From CAZVCJ01 sp964625745 (GTDB taxonomy: Bacteria > Chloroflexota > Anaerolineae > VGOG01), in assembly GCA_964625745.1 (NCBI GenBank), contig CAZVCJ010000042.1:1-28202 (forward strand): a DNA stretch of 28,202 nucleotides, read 5' to 3'. Positions 22,708-28,202 of the stretch are shown one piece after another (positions within the stretch are counted from its first letter, which is position 1; the number at the start of each line of letters is the position of its first letter). A model generated the notes under the pieces. That model worked only from the letters and a program-made list of their open reading frames with translations. It made no database searches and had not been told where the DNA came from. Both the position numbers and the translations under genes were made by a program.

Positions 22708-23784
22708 TCACGCACCTCCCGGATGCGCTAGCATCTCCTGCCGTCGGACGGCAATCAGCAGCGTCCGCTCCACCATCTTCCGACTGAATTGGATACTTCG
22801 GCCAGGCTCGGTACAGGTTTCAGATTGCTGAACATTCTCGGCGTAGGCGGTAAGCAGCTCGTAGGCCTGAGCCAACTCGGTCATGCGGGTCTCGGCCTCC
22901 GGGTCGTCGGGGTTGTGGTCGGGATGCGCCGTGCCAGCCAGCCGGTGGTAGGCCCGCCTGATCTCGCCAGGGGTGACCGTCTCTCCCAGGCCCAGGCGAC
23001 GCCGGTCCTCGTCAATCGCCTCGAAGGATGGCATTTCCACCTCAACGGTAGCGAAGCTGTAGGGTGGTAGGGGGCCTACACAACGGAAGGTGAACTGGCC
23101 CTCGAATTCCTCATCCAGCAGCTTCAACTGACGGTCCAGTGCTTCCTGCCCCGCCTGGTCCACCAGCAACGCCACGTTGATCATCATGCTGTCGTCCATG
23201 AGTGGGTTGACTACCACGTCCAGAGACATCTTCCCCAATGAATAGATCAGGTAGTCCCGCACGGAGACTCTATGCTGTTCCAGCGACGCCTGGACCAGTT
23301 GGCCGATGGCCACCCGCTCGATCAGCGTCTCTTCGGAGGGGCGGCCTTCTATTTGGGCTTTGAGTTGGGCGATGTGGGGCTCCTGGCTGATTTCCTGGAA
23401 AACCTGCTGGAGATCCCGGAGGACCACCGTTTCCATTTGTACCCTATCGGCGAACTGCTCGAGGGTGGTGCGGAAGAGGGTCTCTCCCTGTTCCAGGAGG
23501 CGATGCACCCAGTCCTCATCGGGCAGGACGGTGCCGAACTTCACCGGCAGGACCGGGAAGGCCCGCATCACCGCTTCGACGACCCGCTGGTGCGCCACCA
23601 GGTAGCGCGCCGCCTGGTCTCGTTTCATACCCCGGTAATCCGCCAGGGGGCTGGCGCTTACCACGGCAGCGATATCACGGTGCGGGACGGTGTAGACCTC
23701 GTCCTGCTCATCGTCTACCCCGGCCACATCAAAGATAATATCGTTCCCTGTGGGGATGATAGCGTACACGTACGTTGCGGTCAT
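22708..23784 (-). CDS. gvpF/gvpL: GvpF/GvpL protein fused to a DnaJ J domain
   Basis: 358 aa. Residues 1-250 are GvpF/L: TYVYAIIPTGND, VPHRDIAAVVSASPLADY, FPVLPVKFGTV, and the terminal VGPLPPYSFATVEV. Residues about 255-315 are a J domain: IRRAYHRLAGTAHPDHNPDD, with the HPD tripeptide at 287-289 and helix 4 (MTELAQAYELLTAY). HPD stimulates DnaK ATPase, so this protein could bring Hsp70 to nascent vesicles. The following CTEPGRSI (323-330) is from an inserted repeat, and the basic C-terminus lies beyond it. Fusion of a J domain to GvpF/L with a separate DnaJ-type zinc protein in the same operon is unusual. Confidence 0.9.
   Translation of the reverse strand: MTATYVYAIIPTGNDIIFDVAGVDDEQDEVYTVPHRDIAAVVSASPLADYRGMKRDQAARYLVAHQRVVEAVMRAFPVLPVKFGTVLPDEDWVHRLLEQGETLFRTTLEQFADRVQMETVVLRDLQQVFQEISQEPHIAQLKAQIEGRPSEETLIERVAIGQLVQASLEQHRVSVRDYLIYSLGKMSLDVVVNPLMDDSMMINVALLVDQAGQEALDRQLKLLDEEFEGQFTFRCVGPLPPYSFATVEVEMPSFEAIDEDRRRLGLGETVTPGEIRRAYHRLAGTAHPDHNPDDPEAETRMTELAQAYELLTAYAENVQQSETCTEPGRSIQFSRKMVERTLLIAVRRQEMLAHPGGA
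22792..22817. repeat. Interspersed element, copy D
   Basis: GATACTTCGGCCAGGCTCGG plus TACAGG; in-frame insertion after the J domain. Confidence 0.65.
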
Positions 23785-23935
23785 TTTGTGACACTCCTGG
23801 ACCTCAAATTAAGCGGAGAAACGATGAACCGAATCGCCCAACGGTCTATGTGGAGATCAAGCGTCTTCGCCCGATTCGCTCTCGCCTGGTTGGGCCACGG
23901 CTGGTGAGGCCCGCGCCCCCTGAAACCCAGTCAGC

Positions 23936-24012
23936 CTGGCAGATGGCCGATGGCCGATAGCGGATGGCAACCTGCTATCAGCCATCTGCTACCCGCCATT
24001 CGCTATCTGCGA
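23936..24012. repeat. GATGGC/ATAGCG cryptic simple repeat
   Basis: Degenerate 7-8-bp repeats (GATGGCCGATGGCCGATAGC) occupy the gap after the CDC48-like gene and form its last codons (QIANGG). Similar low-complexity tracts are at 26131-26157 and 26858-26938. The remaining gap (23785-23935) holds no gene. Confidence 0.5.
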
Positions 24013-26160
24013 TAGACCGGCCTCAAAGTGCCGCCTCTCAATACGTAATTCGTCCAACGATCCCCCCTGCTCCCCTGCTCCTCCGCTCCCTTGCTCCTCC
24101 AGATACTCACGGATGGCCAGCATGGCTGCCTGGCGGCAGAGACCCTCAACGTCGGCCCCCACCAGGCCCTCGGTGCGCTCGGCCAGTTCCGCCAGGTCCA
24201 CATCTGGTGCCAGCGGCTTGCCCTGGGTGTGCACCCGGAAGATAGCCAGTCGTGCCTCTCGATCGGGCACGGGCAGCTCCACCAGCACCTCAAAACGACC
24301 GGGACGCAAGAGGGCCGGGTCCACGATGTCCAGACGGTTGGTGGCCGCCAGCACCACCACCCCTTTGAGTTCCTCGATGCCGTCCATCTCGGCCAGCAGT
24401 TGGCTGACCACCCGCTCGGTGACGTGGGAATCAGACCCGGCTCCCCGACGAGGGGCCAGGGCGTCTATCTCGTCGAAGAAAACGATGCAGGGCGAGGCTT
24501 GCTTGGCCTTCTTGAACACCTCGCGGACGCCCCGCTCGCTCTCGCCAACCCATTTCGTCAACAACTCAGGGCCTTTCACCGAGATGAAGTTCGCCTCACT
24601 CTCCTTGGCCACGGCCTTGGCCAGCAGGGTCTTGCCCGTCCCCGGCAGCCCGTGGAGCAGGATTCCCTTGGGAGGAGCGGTATGGACGTGGGCAAAGAGG
24701 GGGCCGTACTGAAGGGGCCACTCCACCGTCTCCTTCAGCAGGCGCTTGATCTCCTCCAGCCCGCCGATATCGTCCCAGCCCACGTCGGGCACCTCGGTGA
24801 AGACCTCGCGGATGGCCGATGGCTCCACCTCGGCCAGGGCCGCCACGAAGTCGGACGACGTCACCTCCAGGGCCATGAGCTTTTCGTAGGGGATGTGGGC
24901 CTGGGCGAAGTCAATGTCGGGCATCAACTGGCGCAGGGCGCTCATGGCCGCCTCCCGACCCAGGGCCTCCAGGTCGGCGCCAACGAAGCCGTGGGTGATG
25001 GCCGCCAGTCGCTCCATGTCTACGTCGTCGGCCAGGGGCATGCCTCGGGTGTGGATGTCCAGGATCTCGCGGCGGCCGTCTTTGTCGGGGACGCCGATGG
25101 AGATCTCTCGGTCAAAGCGGCCTGGGCGGCGCAGGGCCGGGTCGAGGGTGTTGGGGATGTTGGTAGCGGCCACGACGATCACGTTGCCCCGCGACTCGAG
25201 CCCGTCCATCAGGGCCAGGAGTTGAGCGACGACTCTCCTTTCCACCTGGCGGTCGCCGCTCATCTCCTCGCGCTTGGGGGCGATGGCGTCAATCTCGTCA
25301 ATGAAGATGATGGCCGGGGCGCAGCGACTGGCGTCTTCAAATATGCTCCTCAACTGTTTTTCCGAAGCCCCGTACCACTTGTCAATGATCTCCGGCCCGT
25401 TGATGTGGACGAAATGGGCGCTGGTCTCCTGGGCCACAGCGCGGGCGATGAGGGTCTTGCCGCAGCCGGGCGGGCCGTGGAGGAGCACCCCCTTGGGCGG
25501 GTCAATGCCCAGTCGCTCGAAGACCTCCGGGTAGCGCAGGGGCAGTTCGATCATCTCCCGGATGCGGCGGATCTCGCGGCGCAGCCCGCCGATGTCCTCG
25601 TAGGTGATGGTGCCCCGTTCTCGCCTGGCCCCTTCGCCAGTCAGTCGGATGGCTGTAGCGGGCCCGATGAGCACGGGGCCGGCAGGCGCGGCCTCGGCCA
25701 CGGTGAAGGTCTGGGCGCGGGTGCCAAAGAGATTCACGCGCACCCGGTCGCCGGGCACCACGGGGATGCCGTCCAGCAATCGGGCCAGGTAACGGGCCTG
25801 AGCCGCTTCCCGCGAGGTTCGCAGGGCCTCCACGGGCGTCAGCGCTACCGTGCGGGCCGGCTGTACCTCGACCCGGCGCACTGTCACTCGCTCATCCAGA
25901 CCGGCGCCGGCGTTGGCCCGCAGGATGCCGTCCATCTGGATGAGACCCTGGCCTCGCTGGGCGACGTAGGCGGGCATGGCCCGGGCCACGGTGGATCGCT
26001 TACCGGCGATTTCCACCACGTCGCCGATGTCAGCTCCCAGTCGCTCTAGATCCTGAGGATCTAGTCGGGCCAGCCCCCGGCCCGCGTCCTTGGGGAGGGC
26101 CTCGGCCACCCGCAGGAGGTGATCTTGTTGTTCGATTTCCGATTTCCGATTTTCGATCAA
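23989..26160 (-). CDS. CDC48/VAT-type double-ring AAA+ ATPase
   Basis: 723 aa from a TTG at 26160 overlapping the previous stop as TTGA. N-domain (about 15-175; LRVAEALPKDAGRGLARLDP). D1: Walker A GPPGCGKT (229-236), Walker B IFIDEID (285-291). D2: Walker A GLPGTGKT (504-511), with Leu for the common Pro, Walker B FFDEID (561-566), pore loop KWVGESE. These are full CDC48/p97-type ATPases that unfold proteins. Most gas vesicle operons use GvpN, a single-ring MoxR-type ATPase, which is not in this window. The first 14 residues (ENRKSEIEQ) and the last (IANGG), and EEQGSGGAGEQGGS near 690, come from repeat sequence. Confidence 0.92.
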   Translation of the reverse strand: MIENRKSEIEQQDHLLRVAEALPKDAGRGLARLDPQDLERLGADIGDVVEIAGKRSTVARAMPAYVAQRGQGLIQMDGILRANAGAGLDERVTVRRVEVQPARTVALTPVEALRTSREAAQARYLARLLDGIPVVPGDRVRVNLFGTRAQTFTVAEAAPAGPVLIGPATAIRLTGEGARRERGTITYEDIGGLRREIRRIREMIELPLRYPEVFERLGIDPPKGVLLHGPPGCGKTLIARAVAQETSAHFVHINGPEIIDKWYGASEKQLRSIFEDASRCAPAIIFIDEIDAIAPKREEMSGDRQVERRVVAQLLALMDGLESRGNVIVVAATNIPNTLDPALRRPGRFDREISIGVPDKDGRREILDIHTRGMPLADDVDMERLAAITHGFVGADLEALGREAAMSALRQLMPDIDFAQAHIPYEKLMALEVTSSDFVAALAEVEPSAIREVFTEVPDVGWDDIGGLEEIKRLLKETVEWPLQYGPLFAHVHTAPPKGILLHGLPGTGKTLLAKAVAKESEANFISVKGPELLTKWVGESERGVREVFKKAKQASPCIVFFDEIDALAPRRGAGSDSHVTERVVSQLLAEMDGIEELKGVVVLAATNRLDIVDPALLRPGRFEVLVELPVPDREARLAIFRVHTQGKPLAPDVDLAELAERTEGLVGADVEGLCRQAAMLAIREYLEEQGSGGAGEQGGSLDELRIERRHFEAGLSQIANGG
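24060..24102. repeat. In-frame GAGC-rich insert, second copy
   Basis: Shares the 21-bp block 24077-24097 with 17052-17072. Encodes the EEQGSGGAGEQGGS linker near the end of the CDC48-like protein. Confidence 0.6.
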
Positions 26161-26531
26161 CTTTGCACCTTCAACTTTGCGGCCGTGACCCCTTTGCCGC
26201 CGCAGCAGGGACAGGAGAGCGGGCTGTCGGGCCAGACGTAGTTGGCGTCGTCAGCGGCCCGGCCGGTGCCGCCGCAGCAGGGACAGATCACCGCATCATC
26301 GGGGATCTCCACCATGCCCACGCCGCCGCAGGTGGTGCAGGTCAGGCGGGAGAAGGGGTGGACACCTGTGCCCCGGCAGAAGGCGCAGGGAGCCGTCGGC
26401 GGGTGGAGCGTCCGCCGTCCCGTCCCACCGCAGACCTGGCATGTGGCCAAGGGGGACATGATGCCGAAGGGGTCCCGACCCTTGCCACGACAGAAGGCGC
26501 AGGTCACGTTCGCTTGGTTTGCTCTCGTCAT
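26157..26531 (-). CDS. Six-CxxCxGxG DnaJ-type zinc protein
   Basis: 124 aa consisting almost only of zinc motifs: CAFCRGKG (11), CQVCGGTG (31), CAFCRGTG (49), CTTCGGVG (65), CPCCGGTG (83) and CPCCGGKG (107). DnaJ has four such motifs binding two zinc ions; six suggest three. There is no J domain, which instead is fused to GvpF/L two genes on. The ATG overlaps the GvpA/J-family gene's stop (ATGA), and the CDC48 gene overlaps its end. Proposed: a stand-alone peptide-binding module that works with the J-domain protein. Confidence 0.85.
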   Translation of the reverse strand: MTRANQANVTCAFCRGKGRDPFGIMSPLATCQVCGGTGRRTLHPPTAPCAFCRGTGVHPFSRLTCTTCGGVGMVEIPDDAVICPCCGGTGRAADDANYVWPDSPLSCPCCGGKGVTAAKLKVQS

Positions 26532-26830
26532 CGTACTGTCTCCAATCTCGCTTCCAAGCGGTCCAGTCGCTCCCGAAGCAGGCGGTTCTCCTCCTCCAGT
26601 TGGTGGGCCGAGGAGGAGAGGTAGGGATCGCTCTTCCACCAGTTGATGCCCATCTGCATGGCGGTCTCCACCGAGGCCACCACCAGGCGTATCTTGATGC
26701 TCAACAGTTCCACCTCCACCAGGGAGATGCCAATGTCCCCGGCGATGACGATTCCCTTGTCTAGCACCCGCTCCAGAATTTCGGCCAGGGTATTGGCCTG
26801 GATAGGATGCTGCATACGTGCATTTGGCAT
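26528..26830 (-). CDS. gvpJ: GvpA/GvpJ-family gas vesicle structural protein
   Basis: 100 aa. ATG 26830 follows GGAGGGCATT. Residues 10-60: TLAEILERVLDKGIVIAGDI and SLVEVELLSIKIRLVVASVE, the closest of the three GvpA-domain proteins here to true GvpA/J; MGINWWKSDPYLS follows, as in GvpJ-type members, then a coiled coil (76-100). GvpA forms the rib wall; GvpJ/M/S are minor wall or tip proteins. The AGD motif and longer tail favour GvpJ over GvpA. A plain 70-aa GvpA is not in the window and may lie upstream of its right edge. Confidence 0.88.
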   Translation of the reverse strand: MPNARMQHPIQANTLAEILERVLDKGIVIAGDIGISLVEVELLSIKIRLVVASVETAMQMGINWWKSDPYLSSSAHQLEEENRLLRERLDRLEARLETVR

Positions 26831-26857
26831 AATGCCCTCCTCTCCTGGAGGATGGAA

Positions 26858-26938
26858 GGTGGACAATGAAAACGGGAAGATGGACGGCGGAACTCCCTCC
26901 ACCCCCCATTCTCCATCCATCCATTCTCTATCTTCCAG
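26858..26938. repeat. GATGGA/GAATGG cryptic simple repeat
   Basis: Minus strand GGATGGATGGAGAATGG and relatives fill the 110-bp gap between the small Cys-containing gene and the GvpJ gene. Confidence 0.45.
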
Positions 26939-26940
26939 AC

Positions 26941-27210
26941 TCAGCGGCCCAGTCGCCCCGCCCGGACAACCAGGGAGGCTGTCTTGCGGCGTAGCTCCGA
27001 GAAATTGCGGCAAAGGCGGCAATCCAGGCTTCCCGCGTCGTATTGCTCGCAGGCCAGGAGCACGTCCGCCGCCTCTATCAGGGCCTGGGCCCAGGGCGCT
27101 TTCTCGGCCGCCGTCCGGGCCTGGTTGATCGCCTGGGTCAAGCGGGCAATTTCCTCTTCTTGGCTGGGGAAGAGGCCGATTGGACAATGAATGCTCGCTT
27201 GTCTACCCAT
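26941..27210 (-). CDS. Small Cys-containing protein, 89 aa, unknown
   Basis: Not recognised. A helical N-terminal half (EEEIARLTQAINQARTA) then WAQALIEAADVLLACEQYDA and SLDCRLCRNFSELRRKT. Cys at LACEQ plus DCRLC could bind a metal or a cluster. It lacks a strong ribosome site but starts 9 bp after the preceding gene, so coupling is likely. It lies between the TPR-like pair and the GvpJ gene and is therefore probably a vesicle-assembly accessory. Confidence 0.7.
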   Translation of the reverse strand: MGRQASIHCPIGLFPSQEEEIARLTQAINQARTAAEKAPWAQALIEAADVLLACEQYDAGSLDCRLCRNFSELRRKTASLVVRAGRLGR

Positions 27211-27219
27211 CTCTCTTTT

Positions 27220-27528
27220 TCACAAGATATCGCCCTCAGGGGTCACCCGATGCCCATCCCAGCGTTGGAATCGGGCCGCCCGTTCGAGCCGATCGTACAC
27301 CGACACGGCCATGCGGCGTTGCTGGGCTTCTTCAAAGGCCTTAGCGATGGCCACCACTCCTTCCACCGCGGCCGGTGTCTCTTCGCTTTCGGGATAGTAG
27401 GCTACGATCTTCAGATAGGGGGTCAGGGCGTGATGGAGCAATCCCTGTTCCTGGTAGGTTTTGCCGATTCTCAGCAATGCGGCGCTGGCCTCCCGCGAGA
27501 TGACCGCAGCAAGTTCTTCGCTGATCAT
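27220..27528 (-). CDS. TPR-like small protein, copy 2
   Basis: 102 aa; ATG after GGAGGTATCACA. Two helical hairpins: ALLRIGKTYQEQGLLHHALT and VVAIAKAFEEAQQRRMAVSV, each with the TPR pattern of small and large residues. The C-terminal RWDGHRVTPEGDIL is extra. It is a paralogue of the next gene upstream (27553-27813): shared YLKIVAYYPES / YLKLIEHYPDG and AVEGVVAIAKAF / AIERVLAIADEF. TPR modules bind peptides, fitting a chaperone adaptor. Confidence 0.75.
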   Translation of the reverse strand: MISEELAAVISREASAALLRIGKTYQEQGLLHHALTPYLKIVAYYPESEETPAAVEGVVAIAKAFEEAQQRRMAVSVYDRLERAARFQRWDGHRVTPEGDIL

Positions 27529-27552
27529 TGTGATACCTCCTCTCGTGACCTA

Positions 27553-27813
27553 TCACTGACCCTGATGGGCCGCTTCCAGCCGATCAAATGTCCTCATCGC
27601 CACGTGATACTGCCCCTTCTGGCGAAACTCATCGGCAATGGCCAGTACCCTTTCGATGGCGACGGGAACATCTCGGCCGTCCGGATAGTGCTCGATGAGT
27701 TTCAAGTAAGCGGCCAAGGCCTGGTGAACCTTTCCTTGCTCATCCAAGGCCTCTGCTACCTCCAACAAAGAGGCGCTGATCGCCTCGGGGACGGAAGTTC
27801 TTTGTTTTGCCAT
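27553..27813 (-). CDS. TPR-like small protein, copy 1
   Basis: 86 aa; ATG 27813 sits 6 nt after GGAGG, so the ATG at 27819 is too close. AISASLLEVAEALDEQGKVH and QALAAYLKLIEHYPDG form one TPR; VLAIADEFRQKGQYHVAMRT starts another. Same family as the gene at 27220-27528, from an old tandem duplication. Not a standard Gvp; its place directly after gvpO suggests a scaffold for assembly factors. Confidence 0.75.
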   Translation of the reverse strand: MAKQRTSVPEAISASLLEVAEALDEQGKVHQALAAYLKLIEHYPDGRDVPVAIERVLAIADEFRQKGQYHVAMRTFDRLEAAHQGQ

Positions 27814-27843
27814 GATCATCCTCCTTTGCTCCTGGCCTGTTGG

Positions 27844-28104
27844 CTACGTTTCTTCTGTTACCTGGTCACGGCGGTATCGCCTCGTGCGCTGGTAACTGAG
27901 CAGGTTGCCCTCATCATCCAACAGTGTCTCGTAGGCGGCTAGTACGTCCCTGGTGTCGGGGACGTACTTCATCTCGATCACGTCCACGGTGACGTGCCAA
28001 CCCTCCTCATCTTTGCTGAGGGCCGACACAGTGCCGGGCTTGAGCCCGGTGAGCTGGGCCAATTGCTCCTTGGCACGCTGCACAATTTTAGATCCGGTCG
28101 CCAT
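27844..28104 (-). CDS. gvpO: GvpO-family gas vesicle protein
   Basis: 86 aa. KIVQRAKEQLAQLTGLKPGT, then GWHVTVDVIEMKYVPDTRDV, LAAYETLLDDEGNLLSYQRT and RRYRRDQV match GvpO throughout. AGAGAGGAGGATGCT lies just before the ATG. GvpO is an essential accessory with a proposed regulatory or assembly role. It follows a gvpF/L gene and precedes the TPR pair. Confidence 0.92.
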   Translation of the reverse strand: MATGSKIVQRAKEQLAQLTGLKPGTVSALSKDEEGWHVTVDVIEMKYVPDTRDVLAAYETLLDDEGNLLSYQRTRRYRRDQVTEET

Positions 28105-28128
28105 AGCATCCTCCTCTCTTGGCTGATA

Positions 28129-28202
28129 TTAGTCCTCCCACGTCACCACGATGTTGACGAAGTTGTAGGGTGGGACGGGGCCGACGTATTTGAAGATGAG
28201 CC
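28129..28202 (-). CDS. gvpF/gvpL: GvpF/GvpL-family protein, C-terminus only
   Basis: The frame open from the right edge reads LIFKYVGPVPPYNFVNIVVT then WED and stop (28129-28131). GPVPPYNFV is the terminal GvpF/L hallmark. The bulk of the gene lies outside, so the operon extends further right. Confidence 0.9.
   Translation of the reverse strand, partial: LIFKYVGPVPPYNFVNIVVTWED

Noticed and set aside
24091..26049. 652-codon + strand frame opposite the CDC48-like gene
   Set aside because: Antisense shadow in GC-rich coding DNA; the minus strand encodes a full AAA+ protein.

Overview
The window looks like a chromosomal segment of a GC-rich bacterium. Genes have strong Shine-Dalgarno sites, ATGA-type overlaps and sigma70-like promoters (TTGCCA-17-TATACT). 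Family content (archease/RtcB, LysW-like carriers, NACHT-HEAT protein, large gas-vesicle cluster, CDC48-type ATPase) and short interspersed repeats would fit Chloroflexota, but this is an inference; no rRNA or tRNA is present to test it.

Left region (1-5443): the end of an RNA-repair operon (archease, rtcB) on the + strand closes with a terminator. It is followed by two tandemly duplicated LysW-like zinc-ribbon genes with polyacidic tails, purB, a candidate structured small RNA divergent from purB, an unrecognised 150-aa protein and a decayed purB fragment.

Middle region (5444-14641): a roughly 2,000-aa NLR-like protein (metallophosphoesterase, NACHT ATPase, 13 nearly identical HEAT repeats, TPR-like tail) is split into two ORFs by a frameshift. 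Then come a HAD-IIA phosphatase, a secreted beta-sandwich protein and a broken twin-arginine-signal gene. The phosphoesterase-NACHT gene and the secreted-protein gene share near-identical promoter architecture.

Right region (14610-28202 and beyond): a single minus-strand gas-vesicle operon of at least 13.6 kb, read right to left. Order: gvpF/L (partial), gvpO, two TPR-like genes, a Cys-containing small gene, a GvpA/J-family gene, a six-CxxCxGxG zinc protein, a two-ring CDC48-like ATPase, gvpF/L fused to a J domain, gvpG, a 70-aa gene, a double ArsA/Get3-like ATPase, GvpH-like Hsp20, GvpA plus zinc ribbon, GvpG-like plus two zinc ribbons, GvpA plus two GRAM-like domains, gvpK, GRAM-Hsp20, two gvpF/L genes and a short second gvpK.

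The most novel aspects are: (1) a gas-vesicle gene set combined with a complete-looking protein-handling kit (split DnaJ, two Hsp20s, CDC48, Get3-like pump) and GvpA-domain fusions to membrane-binding and zinc-ribbon domains; (2) the phosphoesterase-NACHT-HEAT protein with freshly duplicated repeats; (3) the candidate small RNA at 4602-4692; (4) the LysW-like duplication with a 22-bp-phased operator. No CRISPR array, transposase or integrase was seen.
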